Assembly (NCBI GenBank): GCA_037951165.1
Contig: JBBDHG010000037.1
Span: 1,305,001 to 1,369,000 of the forward strand
Source of the DNA: Lophius americanus
Lineage: Eukaryota > Chordata > Actinopteri > Lophiiformes > Lophiidae
Direction of reading: 5' to 3'
Length of the DNA: 64,000 nt
The notes below the pieces were generated by a model, which ran no database searches, was not told where the DNA came from, and worked only from the letters and a program-made list of their open reading frames with translations. The translations under genes and the position numbers were made by a program. Each line of letters starts with the position of its first letter. Position 1 is the first letter of the stretch. Shown piece by piece: positions 1 to 12,000 of the stretch.

Positions 1-1700
1 TTGTACACTAGATTAAAAAAAAAAATGCTAAGTTCAAAAAAAAAAAGCTTCAGTGGTTGTTTTATACTCAGCTTCTTGATTTGTCTGTGCGTTTATATCT
101 TTCAGTTGGCTGTTTGTCTTTGTTTATTTTTCATTCGGTTCCTGTTTTTAAGGGGGGAAGGGTTTGCTACTGGGAACCAAGAGACTGCATTTCAGTACTT
201 GCAATGATATATATGTTATAAAGAGAAAGCCTAACATAGTGTACAACATAAAAAAGAAGTTGTTATATTTGCATGATTCCATGTATTTTTTGAAGGACAA
301 AATATATTGTTGTGTACCATGAGTGGATGTACATTGAAAACAAAAACTGTAAGGGAAACAGAAATATTGTCAAGTACCTTTGATTTGAAGATTTAGGTTA
401 CAGCTGTTCGTTTGTTTTTTTTATTTTATTCTCTTGTGACATTTTCTATTTGCATTTTTTAAAAGTATTGATTTTTATTGAGTTGGTTGTATGATATTAT
501 TCTAAAACTGCAGTTTATTGCCGCTTTGCTTCAGCTGCAGACTAAGAGAGTGTGCCATGCAATGATGGGTTAAAAGAAGTTGGTGGATGTTTGAATCCAT
601 CGTCTTTGGCTTGAGGTGAGGCCTTTAGAGGTTTGCAGGTGTATTTTCTCCTATTTCTTTTATTCTCTATGGAGAAAAAAAAGAAAAAAATCAGACCCAT
701 GTTCAGGTTGGAGACATGATATAAGAGAGAACATGTTCAAAGAAAAGTGTGCGACGTCTTCACTCGGACCCAGCACGTCTGTTAGGAGTCAAATCAATGC
801 GGCCTCAGCAGCTTCTCCCTCAGCCCGTTTCTCCTGGCTGTTAGCTAAATCACTCATTTTCATTCCACCTCCTCTGCTCTCAGAGCCAGCTGCTTTCCTA
901 TCCAAATACTTAATTGAATCCACCGAAAAATGTCTTGTGGATCTTATTTTTAAATTTAGTGACACATGTTTACTCCTGTTCATGGAAAAGGCTGCGTCTT
1001 GACTTGGAAGCTGTAAATTCAAGCCTGTCTCCTGCAAATTTCCGCTCACACACAAGTAAGACGTAAGAGCAAACACGTCCGGGAAAAATAAATATTTCCC
1101 GGATTGGAGAGTTTTTATTTGACTCATGGAAACTCTAAACGTAGCCGACATTCTGGATTCAGAGAGGGGGTCAGGATAGATGACTGCCATACACAGTGCA
1201 GCTCTCCTTGGCACCGAAAGCACCTACCTCTATAACTGAATTCCTAATGATTTGGAAAGGAGTCAAAGGATGAGCATTTATTGAGTATAACCACAGAGAG
1301 AAATAAATTAAAGATAACTCGGTCGGCTGGAGAGAGTGCAGTCTTTAAAAGAGTCAGAGTCTTGACTCATCTGGCAGAGATCCAGCATTGTGTTAACAAC
1401 ACCTACTGCAGCTCTTCTGATACATTATTTATTGTGCCAGGATTCAGCATGCAGTGACACCCTGCTTAAATTCAGGGCCATGTTTACATCCTGCTATGAA
1501 AATAAAACATGAGACTCTCCAACTACGATATATATATGGTCTATTTTATAGGGGGAACTGATCGTTCAGTAGCACATGCAAGGATGGAAACCAAAATTGT
1601 GCCAAATTTAGCTAACCCTGACCCCTAACCAAATGTAGCAATATTTATGAACTCTGTTATATTCTCAAGTTTTATTTTTTTACATCGTAAAATTTATTAA
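1..1700. other. AT-rich non-coding stretch, no gene recognised
   Basis: Short open frames here have no recognisable domains and show no clear splice-flanked exon structure. The first 500 bases are T- and A-run rich and could be the 3' untranslated end or downstream flank of a gene to the left, but nothing proves this. I see no RNA gene. Confidence 0.4.
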
Positions 1701-1707
1701 ACAATAT

Positions 1708-1710
<3 letters not shown>

Positions 1711-1752
<42 letters not shown>
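1711..1752. repeat. (TA)n microsatellite
   Basis: An almost pure TA dinucleotide run of about 40 bases, in AT-rich flanks. Confidence 0.9.
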
Positions 1753-1755
<3 letters not shown>

Positions 1756-2075
1756 TATTTTATTTTTTTCTAATTATTTAGTGAAAAAAGACTAAAAAAT
1801 AACCTAAACACATCTAAAATAAATGGAAATGTTTAGTAAATATACATAATCAAAGCACCGGTCAGTGGAAAAGCCAAAATATAAAAATGTCCAGCATTAG
1901 CTGGAAATATGGGAGAGACCATTTTGGCCATATTTGAGAGCAAAGATGGCCAGAAGTGCAACATGTTAGTGAAAATCATGTATTCACATTTCCGATGTTC
2001 ACTAAAACGCAACCCTGCCCACAGCAATGCTGAACCTAAATATGTTACAACAAAGTAAGTAGTACGTTTTTTTTT

Positions 2076-2078
<3 letters not shown>

Positions 2079-2115
<37 letters not shown>
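2079..2115. repeat. (AT)n microsatellite
   Basis: A pure AT run of about 37 bases preceded by a T9 tract. It accounts for the isoleucine-tyrosine runs of the small open frames around it, which are not genes. Confidence 0.9.
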
Positions 2116-2116
<1 letters not shown>

Positions 2117-2119
2117 TGA

Positions 2120-4140
2120 GGGCGTTTCACACTGCTGCCCAGAAAAAACACAACAGAGTCATTATGCACTACTTTGAAGTAGTATAAAATAATATTAATA
2201 AACATGTCAATTGCATTTGACACATTAGCGCTTTAACAATTATGTGTGCATTACACAGTCATCCAATTTAATCAATTTATTTAATTGTTTGTTTTTAAAC
2301 ATAGTCAAGTGTAACAGCGATCCTAGTAATTGTGAACCCCTGTTATACTCATCCCTGTAATTCTGCGATCCCTCCATCAAGTTGGGATATACATATTTAT
2401 TCCAAAAGTTTAAATTACATTAAATATTTACATTCAGATTTAATTAAGTTATTTTTAAAATTTCACATCAACTTTTTCAGAGATCGTTTAAAGGTTAATG
2501 TGACAAAATGTTCTTTACAATGTGCACCTCATAATGTTTGGCTTCTGCCGTTGCCTAACCTAAAGAGGACTGTCAATACACAGTATTCTACTTTTGCAAA
2601 CATGAGCACCACTCAATTTGTATATTTAAGTTTTAATTGTGTAAAAACTGTACAGTAATGTGATAAAACAGTTTTAACCCATTGGTGCACTCCCGATTCT
2701 CCCAGATGCACAGCAGTGAAACCAGCTGTTGACCATCATTCTGATCAATGTTCCTGTTTCCTGCACTCTCTCACATCTGAAGCTGGCCATTCATTGCTAT
2801 TCCAAACACACAATCCAGGGCTATAGTATTCCTTAAAGCCAGAATAATGGGCCTTGTCAGGGAGAGATTTAAAACACTGAGGATTCCACATATGTCTGTC
2901 AGTTCAGAGGGAGACAGGCAGGGAAAATTGACCATCCATGATTCATAGAGGAGATTAAATGTTCAGGCTTGGATCTTTTCAAAAAGTTAAGTGAATCGTG
3001 AATTTGCCACATGAAAAGTATTCAACATGTTTGTGCGAATGACACAGACAAATAGAGCCTACATTACTCATAAACCTTTTTAACCTGAAACTGCTGAAAA
3101 TACATATCAATAGTCTGATTAACTCTTAAAAAGTAACAGTAGATGTTTCCAGAACCCTGTCCAGTACAATTATGTATGGCTAAAGTACTTAAGTGCTTAA
3201 GTATAACCCTCATATGTTTGATGCTGAGGGTTGAGGGCGAAAAGCAACATCAATATTAAATGATTTTATTTCCTATTTGACCCTGTTTGCAGAACAGATG
3301 TGACAAGTTACGACGCTAGCTAGGCCGAAAGTTATAGGAGGTCCTGCATGTTCAGATCTATAAAGGCCTTCACTCTACACTATGAAATAATAATTACTTA
3401 TTCACAATATATTCAAATCTATATTGCTCTCTCCTCTGGTTCCTGCTCCACACTTGTTCGTGGTACGAGACTAAAGGGGAAGGCATAAAGTTTTGGATAA
3501 TGGGAGAAAAATTGTTTGGCTTTTTTTCTTTCTTTACATTTCTTTTGCTGATATTGACATTTTTCCCTTTGTGATTTCTGTACAAAAGATCTATTTCTAT
3601 ATTTTCAATAAATTTGTAATTAAAAATGAAACACATGACCTGGGTCTCTTTGAGTGACTGAGACAAAAGTTATTCTAGTATTAATAATTAAGCTGTCGCT
3701 AGTATGGGGTGGACTACGTCTATAGGTGACATGTCCTATAAGTGGCACTCTATCCTGGGTGGTGTAATTGAATTATGCATGTGCTGCTGTAGAGCAGATG
3801 GAGCGTCTGCTGTGAGAGATTGCAGGATTCCCCTCACAACAGGCAGACACACACGCCTACCACTGACCACTTGTTCTTCCTATTAACAGCTCTCAGGGCT
3901 TTGAGGGCCCTAGTGCACAGATGAGTACTGAAAGACTGGTAGTGATGACTCACGCAAACAACAAACATGCTCGCCTCACTTACGGTTCCATAGAAAGTCC
4001 AATGTATGGGTCCAGTGGGAGCAAACGCTTTGCTCACCATACATTTTTAAAGAGGAAGATGACAGAGAACAACAGGGAAGCTTCTGAGACCTTTATCCCA
4101 AGAGGATCTGCCTTCAAACAAAGTTCTGCTTGATCACATT
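2120..4140. other. Non-coding stretch, no gene recognised
   Basis: Several short open frames (up to 108 codons) have no recognisable motif and AT-driven composition. I find no convincing coding exon, RNA gene or mobile element, although old diverged repeats cannot be excluded by eye. Confidence 0.4.
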
Positions 4141-4146
4141 TTGATC

Positions 4147-4151
4147 ACAGA

Positions 4152-4190
<39 letters not shown>

Positions 4191-4935
4191 ATTTAATTTA
4201 TAATGCACTTTACATTTGGATCAAATCTCAAAGTGCTACAAAGTAAAAGCAGATAAAAGCATCAATAAAAAAATAAAATAATAACTATATAAAAGCCTGA
4301 CCAAAAAGCAGCAATGTTAATTAAAGTTATAGGTTCTGCTAAAAAGGAAAGTTTTAAATCCTTTTTTAAAAGTCTCAGTCGTCTGTGGAGCCCTCAGATG
4401 GTCAGGGAGGGCATTCCACAGATGAGGGGCAGCAGAACAGAAGGCCCGATCACCCATGGTGCTGAGCTTAGTCCGGGGAAGGAAGAGGCGGTATGAGTGT
4501 GTAAAACGGAGGGATCATGTTGAGGTCAGTGGGGTGAGTAGTTATTTTAGGTAGGGGGGTGCATTACCATGGATACACTGGTGAGTGAGGAGGGAGATCT
4601 TATAATCAATCCTGGTGGAGATAGGAAGCCAATGAAGGGAATGAAGAACGGGGGTGATGTGTTTGTGTTTACGAACTCTCATCAGGATCCTTGCAGTACT
4701 GTTTCGAACATACTGAAGTCTTTGAAGACTTTTATCAGGGATCCCGATGAGAAGTGCGTTACAGTAATCCAGTCTGGAGGAGACGAACGCGTGGACCAGC
4801 TTTTCAGCATCACTCAAGGTGAGTGAAGAACGGACTTTGGAAATATTTCTGAGATGGTGAAAGGAGATCTTGCAGATGTGTTTGATGTGGGATTTAAACA
4901 TGAGTTGAGGGTCAAATCTTACACGGAGGTTGGTG
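4147..4935 (-). mobile_element. L2-clade LINE, 5'-truncated 3' end (copy 1)
   Basis: On the minus strand this encodes the C-terminal part of a non-LTR retrotransposon reverse transcriptase. Readable landmarks are SSRLDYCNALLIGIP, HSLHWLPISTRIDYKI and, past a frame break, the conserved tail block around GDRAF and FKKGLKTFLF. The 3' end is an (ATT)n tail, seen as (AAT)n at 4147-4188 on the plus strand. The copy is 5'-truncated near 4935 and reads closely parallel to the copy at 59178-59990, so both look fairly recent. I infer the L2/Maui group from the RT C-terminal motifs. It has no complete ORF and cannot be autonomous. Confidence 0.85.
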
Positions 4936-5149
4936 GTTGGTTCAATCCATTCCTCCATTCATCAGTTCCATTTTTTTCAATTTTTTTTTACAAAGTGATG
5001 ATGGAACAAGAAAAGTAAATGTCACTGACAAAGTGCAAAAACTGTCATTAGACACCGATCTTGCACATATAGACTGTAAAAAGAACTACACCGCTGTGTT
5101 TTATAAGCAATCCCCAAGATTGAAATCATCTAATTGAATGTGAAATTAC

Positions 5150-6000
5150 GGACAAAAAACCTGTTTTTCGTAAAAACGTCCCCCTAGTGGGAAAAATATG
5201 AACTATTTGGGTAAAGTATGCTATATATACACAAGATAGATATCTTCGGGTTAATTCACATGCACCAAATTTTGACTTAATCAGCCCAAAGGTTAGGAAA
5301 TTATGTGTTATGTTTAGTTCAAGATTAGTACCCAAAATCAAAACACTCAAGAGATGCAGATAAGAAGTTTAATGAATTAAAAAGTGTAACTCACACACAG
5401 GCAAACTAAATACTGGGCAAACAGATGAAAATAATGAGGTAGGAAATAGTTATCAGAATTGCAACGTATCAAATAATGCTCTAGAATTTCAATCAGCATA
5501 ATGATAAACCACAAGAGACAAAAGAACTTACAAAAATACAGGATTCAGGGAGCAAAAGGAAGCAGGAGGGGAGCGCAGGAGATAACATTAGAGGGAACAC
5601 GGTCAGGTTAAACAGACAAGATTAACAAACAATCTGACAAAGAAAGAGAGGAAGACAGACTTAAATACACTGAGTAATGAGGACAACAAGGAACAGGTGA
5701 GGGCCAAGGACAGGCGAGAACATTCGACAATCAGGGAGGACAAACTAGGATGCAGGATAAACACACACACACACAGTCACAGTGACTGAATAGAAAGAAT
5801 TCGAACAAAGAAACTAAAAAAAGGCAAAACATATAAATAAACTTGAAAATGAAAACATGATTGAATTATTGGACTATTACCTGAAAAAGATAAAGCTCCT
5901 GCTAGTGCCAGACCTTTCTCCAAATCAATCTCGTTCTTCCTCACACTAAGGTCTGTGGTGCTGGGGCAATGAAGGCTCCATAATACCCCCGACTTTTCAT
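5150..6000 (+). repeat. Hairpin-bounded repeat family, copy A, interrupted
   Basis: The left part (5150-5308) and right part (about 5870-6000) match consecutive segments of the dispersed element described at 29906-30470. Shared blocks are the CTCCCCCTAGTG-like module, the 'ttcctcacactaaggtct' block and the terminal 'cccccgacttttcatgg' hairpin remnant. Between them lies about 560 bases of unrelated DNA, so a later insertion appears to split this copy. It is non-coding. Confidence 0.6.
5309..5870. mobile_element. Probable nested insertion, class unknown
   Basis: This segment interrupts copy A of the hairpin-bounded repeat. It is purine-rich on the plus strand (repeated gaggac, aacaggtgag and similar), ends near a short (CA)n at 5762-5777, and has no coding capacity that I recognise. 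The composition resembles untranslated or LTR parts of fish retroelements, but that is only an impression. Exact ends and a target-site duplication were not resolved. Confidence 0.4.
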
Positions 6001-6130
6001 GGATGTGAATAATAAGACAATATATATTTTTGAGTGCATAACATCGTAATCTTTTCCCTCTGTGTCGTTTTTCTTTCGTGCTCTTCCACATCATCCCCTT
6101 GCCTCCCCTCCCTCTCTGTGCCTTCCCGAC

Positions 6131-6154
6131 CATCCTCCTCCTCCTCCTCCTCCT
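6131..6154. repeat. (CCT)n trinucleotide run
   Basis: Eight or so CCT units. On the other strand this creates the glutamate run of a spurious open frame. Confidence 0.85.
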
Positions 6155-6629
6155 TTACTGTTGCCTTTTCATCGTCCCCCTCCCTGCTGAGAGTTGTGTA
6201 AGTCAAACTGAGCAGCTAGAGAAAAATCTCATATTTCTAAATATCCGTAACTCCGAACCATCCATGTTAAGCCCTTTATCGCCGGAGGATTATGGGGTTA
6301 GATTAACCCTTTATGATACATTCTAAACCAACAGTTAATCCTGCCTACTATCTGTGCGTGCCCTTTCCGCTCTTTGTCCTACTACATTGTGTGTGTTTGA
6401 GTGCATGTAAAAAAAGAAAAAGACAAACACAAAGGAAATAAAAGCGGATGGTTATTCAACACAATGCAGAGAGATAGGGAAAAAAATTCTCTGGATGCTC
6501 CAAATGTTTTATTGGCCAATGTAAGACTTACTGTAATCCCAGTTTGACCTCAAATAACCTTCTCTCACTCTTTCTCTCTTTTGTGGGCACAGATGTGTCA
6601 GTCTTCCATTAGCAGGGTCTTGGTATAGA

Positions 6630-7545
6630 TATACTGTTCAAAACATTTAGGGGAACACTTAAAACACAGATCAAATGTCCACGAAAGAAACATTCTCTTT
6701 GAAAACCTTTATTGATACACTTTTTGTAATTTGTTTAGGAAAAAAATAAGTAAGAACCATCATCACAAGTCATGAAGAGCCTCAGTAGTGGGTTTGACCC
6801 CCATGGGCCAGAGGGACTCCTGACAGCATCTGGGCACGCTCTTGATGAGATGGTTGAAGGTGTCAAGAGGGATCTCCACCCTGACCTTGATCTGGACATC
6901 ACTGAGCTGCTGGATAGTCTGTGGTTCTACTTGGTGACAACTGACGCACCGCTATGTAACGTCTCATAATCTATGAAGTTCTCAGGTGGATTCAGGTATG
7001 TCGAACATGAGGACCAGCCAATGCAATCAATGCCTTCATCATCCGGGAACGGCCTACACACTCTGGTCACATGAGGCCAGGCAATGTCCTGCATCAGGAG
7101 GAACCCTGGGTCCACTACACAAGTGTAAGGGGCTGACAACGGGTCTGAGTTCTTCATCCTGGTACCTAACAGCAGTCAGGGTACCGTTGGCTAGCAGGTA
7201 GAGGTCTGTGAGATCCTTTCAAGGATCTGCTGTCTCAGATCAATCACTGACCCATCACCAAACCAGTCCTGCTATAATATAATTCATGCAACCCCATGTT
7301 CACCACAGCGTCTCCAGACTCATCCATGCTGCTCTCATCTTTGAAGAGAACAGGCACCAATGTCGAACTCTCAACTCTTGAGTTTTCTGGTGAATGACAA
7401 TCGTTGCGTCATGTTGCTGGGGCGTAATTTGAAAATCCTGCGTACTCACAAAGTAATCCGTATGTTGCTTTCTATGCATTGTTTCCTCCACGTGAACTCA
7501 GACCCATCCGAACGCACTAAACTGGGGAAACTACAACTCAGATGG
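6630..7545 (-). pseudogene. Tc1/mariner-type transposase relic
   Basis: Read on the minus strand, 7157-6927 gives a decayed DDE transposase segment: DPGFLLMQDIAWPHVTRVC followed by DDEGIDCIGWSSCSTYLNPPENF. These correspond to the family blocks 'QDNARPHVA' and 'DW...SPDLNPIEH' of Tc1/mariner superfamily transposases; the second catalytic aspartate of the QDNA block is lost. The likely terminal inverted repeat is at 6634-6660 (ctgttcaaaacatttagggg). Frame breaks and stops show it is dead. The opposite terminus was not found, so the N-terminal side looks truncated near 7545. Confidence 0.75.
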
Positions 7546-7689
7546 TAGAAGGATGAAACGGAGAAGCGAAGTGTGTCCGAAAAATACCAGTGTATAAAAT
7601 GAATCCAAAGATAACCATTCAAAGCCTGTTTAAGAAAATGTAATCAAAGAATTGTTTGATGGATTCTTTCTGGAGAGTAATACAAAGCG

Positions 7690-8092
7690 AAGCGAAGAAA
7701 AAAAGCTCCCTTTAGTGACCACAATACAAACTACTTGAGTAAAACATGATTTTTACAAGAAAGATCACCTTAAGTTTATTCATATGCACCAAATTTGTCC
7801 AGGTTTGGACAAAAATCGAACCAATGGTTGAGAAGTTATGGCCTAACAATTTTGCAGATAAAACTCCCCCCTACTCTCAGACATATACAGCCAAACGTTT
7901 TTAAAAATCACTCCAATTCTTCCTCTCACTAAGGGCTATGTGTGTCTCAAATCCGATAATAATTTGTGATATACATTTTGAGTGATAATGCTAAAATAGA
8001 AGATGTGCGGCAGGGGACGAGGACACAGCGTATGAAGCGATGACAATTCCACAATGTCCCCAATTTTTTTTGGGGATATAACTTCAATGCCT
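7690..8092 (+). repeat. Hairpin-bounded repeat family, copy B
   Basis: A diverged member of the dispersed element. It carries one internal module (gctccctttagtg, tattcatatgcaccaaattt, gagaagttatggcc), the 'cttcctctcactaagggct' block and the end block gatgacaattccacaat, followed by 'tccccaatttttttttggggatata', which is still able to form a CCCCA/TGGGG stem. The 5' hairpin end is missing. Confidence 0.65.
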
Positions 8093-8099
8093 TAACACA

Positions 8100-9425
8100 C
8101 CACCTGGAACTACTTTGTATTAAATTTAAAACTTTAATCTAAACATATTGCAACTCAAAAAACAGAAAATACTTTAGATGAGGTCCGTGCAGCACGGTCA
8201 ACAGAGCAGTTTTAGTTTTCAGAACATGGATTACAGACTGAGGCCTTCTCAACACCTTACTGTAAGAAACTTTTAAAATGTTTGATTTCGATGTAAACAA
8301 AAATCGAATCTTTTACAAACAATACATTGATGCATACCAAATAGAAAATTGAGTCATAAAGTAAACAGAAATTCAATGTCTCTGTTTCTGCAATGAGATG
8401 TTTCTTGCTGTGGATAACAATCACGGATCTGCATCATCATTTGAATCCCGAGATAGAGCTGCGTAAACAAGTTATTTGGGTCATATTCATGAGGCTTTCA
8501 TGAACAACGAATGAATTCAAGGACATAATAATGGAAGAGAAAACACAGGAAACTGACTGCTTACAACTATGAATATTGAGCTAAGAGCTAAAACCTGTTC
8601 TCTTTCTCGGGTCTGCAAATACCATCCTACTGCTTCTGAAACTTTTATGCATCACACATGTAAGCAAGACATGAGGTGTAGGCCCAAGAACAAGTAACAA
8701 CCACAACAAAAGCAAAAAAGGGAAGAAAAACCATATTTCAAAAAAAGGCACATTAATAATTCACTGGTTGGTTTGCCCTTTGGAGGGGAACCTCGGTTGG
8801 ACAGGTGGAGGTTTGGAAAGAACGACTTAGGAAAACTGCAACCTTGCAACATCAGAGTTTTGCTCAGTGGGTCATTCAAAGTGAAAAGTGACCTTTATAA
8901 TGATAATTATGTTACTGTTTAACTTTTTACAAATAATCCCAAAGTTAAACTGGCAGTATATTTGCAAAAAAGACGATCCATGTTTTTTGTAAAGAGTACA
9001 ACAACCGACATATCTCCTCAATTGTATGAGTGAGTGCGGATGAACAGCGTCTGGATCCAGTGTTCTCTCTGTCTTATAAGCGGTGTACTATCAGACGTAC
9101 TACTGGTAAGGATTTAAAGTCATTCCATGGCACTGTGTAATTACGCTGCATGTTATGTGTCATCCGAACTCCGGCATTAAAAGCACGTCAGGAATCACCC
9201 TGTGCAGTTATAAGACTATTAACACTCATTGAAATGTCCCTTCATCCCTCCTTACCAACCCTTTCACTTTTTTAAACCTCTCATATCCCATAATCCTTTC
9301 CTATCGCTCTTTGGTTCATCACATGCACCGTCCCTTTTGTATATTACGCTTTTGAGTAAGCACAGTGCAACTAATAGGGAATCCATGACATCAGTCCACT
9401 TTCTCTGTTTTCAGCCGCACCTGAA
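8100..9425. other. Non-coding stretch, no gene recognised
   Basis: No open frame with recognisable motifs, no RNA gene and no clear mobile element seen. Simple AT-rich intergenic DNA. Confidence 0.4.
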
Positions 9426-9428
9426 CAT

Positions 9429-9503
9429 GTAATAATAATAATAATAATAATACATTTAATTTATAATGCACTTTACATTTGAATCAAATCTCAAAGTGCT
9501 AAA
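9429..9503 (-). mobile_element. L2 LINE 3' tail fragment (copy 2)
   Basis: (AAT)n followed by catttaatttataatgcact and the next ~45 bases of the L2 3' end seen at 4147 and 59178. Only the last ~75 bases are present, ending at 'aaagtgctaaaag'. The fragment at 44455-44523 stops at the same place. Confidence 0.75.
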
Positions 9504-9737
9504 AGTTCATCAAACATACACAATCCAATCCAATTGTAAGTTTTTGGAAATCTTTAAGCATTTTGGACCGATCAGGATTTATTGAGAGACAAATTGAGAA
9601 AAGCAGAAGCATCTTAAACTGTAAAAAACACAAAAAAGGTTCCATAGTAGGAGTTTAATATGCAGACTGAATGGATATGAGAGAGAGGAAGTGAAGAACA
9701 TTTTCTTTATTACATGATCCAATAAATAAATGTTTGT

Positions 9738-10110
9738 AGTAGTCCTGTCGCGATTAATCGGATTTTTCGATAATCGCGGTGATTAAAAGATGAAAATTTG
9801 AATTTCGTTGCTCAGTAATGTTTTCTCTGTGGCGGACTGTACACAGCCAACAGCGCTAATGTCCGAGGTCTTTTGTCAAGATGTCAGACTCAATGAAAGA
9901 AAATGCAGCGGGTGAAATAATTTATCCCCTAGTTAGCAAAAGGTAACTCAGTAGTGTGGGATTTATTTGGGCTGCGTAAGAAAGACTGAGTCCTTGTTGA
10001 GGGGGCACCAGTGTGCAGGGAATATGGGGCTACAGTCGTGAAAGGAGGCACTACTACGAACTACTCACGTTCGCATTCACCATCCTAACAATTTTGCTAC
10101 AGTAGGAAGA
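9738..10110 (+). pseudogene. hAT-type element relic with BED zinc-finger remnant
   Basis: It opens with the purine/gattaatcg-rich terminus typical of fish hAT elements (gtcctgtcgcgattaatcgg at 9746-9765). An ATG at 9881 starts MSDSMKENAAGEIIYPLVSK. After a frameshift, VWDLFGLRKKD, a stop, then APVCREYGATVVKGGTTTN can be read. This matches the layout of the BED finger (VW..F, C..C) at the N-terminus of Ac/hAT and ZBED proteins. At least one frameshift and internal stops make it non-functional. The rest of the transposase was not found. Confidence 0.6.
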
Positions 10111-11090
10111 GTAAGTTGGGACGGTAGCAATACGCATGTTATGGTAAGGTATGAGTAGACCTACAAAGTTTAGCTTAGCTTAGATAATGAATGAGACGCT
10201 GTTAGCTAAGTAGCTAATGTGTTTGTTAATGTTAGCTAATTGCTAAGGCGAGGGCGAGCGAGCTGCCTACTCCTCTGCTGTCAGATGTCAGCGTTCTAAT
10301 AAACCTTAGGCGGATTTTAAGCCTCTGAGGGGATATGGAAGAAACACTAATCAATAAACGTTTTAGTAAATTGCACACGCAGTTAAGTAAATAGAATGCT
10401 CATTTTAATTAACTGGAAAGCTGCATTCGCATGCCTAAGCCCTTCAACATGTTTCAGCGCTGCTTCGTTAAAAACAAAGCAACACATTATGTTGCTTACA
10501 ATTAATGTGAAATGCACCTGTAGGCGATCGAAGGTTATATCAAGTTCCCTTTTTGTTGATAGTGTTGATTAAAAACTATTGATTAAAAACTAATTGATTT
10601 TAGATGTAACCTGTTGATGCCTGTGAATTAAAACATTACATTGGAAATGATTCGGCGAAAAAGGCGGATAGAGAGGGAGACAAATTCTCCATTTCCTCAG
10701 TTTGTTCAGAATTCTATCAAATTAGTAGATAACATGAGAATAAATTGCCATAATACCTCAGATTAAATATGCTATTGAGTCCTCAATGTGGACTCAAAAT
10801 TTGTATTTCTGGCCCTCTCTGTGATTGAGTTTGATGTTCCTGCTTAAAACATATAGAACAGAATTCAGAAATGCAGAACTGTTCACATACACTTAGGAAA
10901 GTCACAAAATGAGCACTGCAAATATCCCCATATCTATAAATGTAAGGTTCTGATTAATGTAATTTGTGGACAGATGCTTAGAAAAATGGTTTGTGATCAT
11001 TGTGTCTATTGTATTCAGTTATTTTTGAAGAGACAGAGAAGAAGTTGGAGAATAAAGTAAGGAGGCATTTTAAGTGATCGCATTCATTTT
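10111..11090. other. Non-coding, possibly internal remains of the hAT element
   Basis: No coding signal is seen. A hAT-like terminus at 11095-11190 would make this the eroded interior of an internally deleted element, but I cannot see homology that proves it. Confidence 0.3.
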
Positions 11091-11094
11091 TAAA

Positions 11095-11190
11095 TGATTG
11101 CTAGATATTGTGATAATATCGTTATCATAATATTTTTTGCCATGATAATCATATTGTGAAAATTTGATATCTTGACTCTCCTCATTAATA
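11095..11190. mobile_element. Possible hAT-type right terminus
   Basis: The sequence attgtgataatatcgttatc...ttttttgccatgataatcat...gtgaaaattt resembles the 'ataatatcg / gccatgataatcat' terminal regions common in fish hAT non-autonomous elements. Pairing with the start at 9738 is inferred. Confidence 0.35.
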
Positions 11191-11394
11191 GATACAGTTG
11201 TTTGTAATGACATTTTAGTTGTTTAGTTTGTTTATTTGTAACAGGAAACCACGGCGTTTGAGGTACTGTGATTTTTTTTGATTTTTTTACGCTTTTCATG
11301 ACAATTTATCTCCCTACGGCACACCTAATTTGTACCCTATCGTGTTATTAAGGGCCCTCTACTTCTCAAATTATCGCAAAAGTCCTACTCCGCA

Positions 11395-11860
11395 GTTTGG
11401 TCGAGCACATCTGAGTCACTATTTCTAATTGAAAAATGTTTTAACCTGTTTATAATTTTTTGTTGCAATTTCTAATTAATAGCAGCATTTTTATGCAAAA
11501 GATTATGGGGCCAAGGATGCAGCCCTTGGGGACACCACAGTTCAAAGGGGTCACCATGGAGAAGGCATTAACTATGGTATTAAAAAAGTCCTATTTTCCA
11601 TGAAATACAAAATTTCATTAGGAAATAATCTTATAGGTCACATTTTTGTTTAGAAACCTGCTTGACCAATTGATTTGTCATTTTATGGTAAATTTAGAGA
11701 GTCCAAGAAATTAAAACTTAACAAATACCCCTTCCCAAAAATAAAACCGGCATAGAAAGAATAAGCGGCCCAGGAAAGAACCCCTCAGGGACACCAGAAG
11801 TCAAAGCGGGCCACTGAGGAGGAGGCACTGACCATGGTTATTGAGAAAGGAATATTCAAT
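11395..11860 (-). mobile_element. L2-like reverse-transcriptase core fragments (two pieces)
   Basis: On the minus strand, 11580-11500 reads TIVNAFSMVTPLNCGVPKG then CILGP, which is the RT block normally written PLxCGVPQGSILGP. A second, more decayed copy of the same block lies at about 11855-11765 (ITMVSASSSVARF then CP.G). Flanks (gagcacatctgagtcactat at 11404 and caattgatttgtcatttt at 11667) recur at 42552 and 42986, so the pieces belong to one repeat family. Confidence 0.65.
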
Positions 11861-12000
11861 AAGTAGGATTAATAAAAAATGTTTGGCATATAAAAATCTG
11901 AGGACTGACTAATAAGAATTATGTAACATGACAAAACCAAAAAAAGTGTAAAAAAAGGGCAAACAGCTTTCTCTTAAACATGCATCAACAAAAAGCTTAT

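Noticed and set aside
4147..4188. Regular AAT units as a CRISPR-like or functional array
   Set aside because: Simple trinucleotide repeat forming the 3' tail of an L2 LINE; the other (AAT/ATT)n tracts likewise sit at L2 ends.
5997..6206. Glutamate-rich minus-strand frame
   Set aside because: Product of the (CCT)n run and purine-rich flanks.
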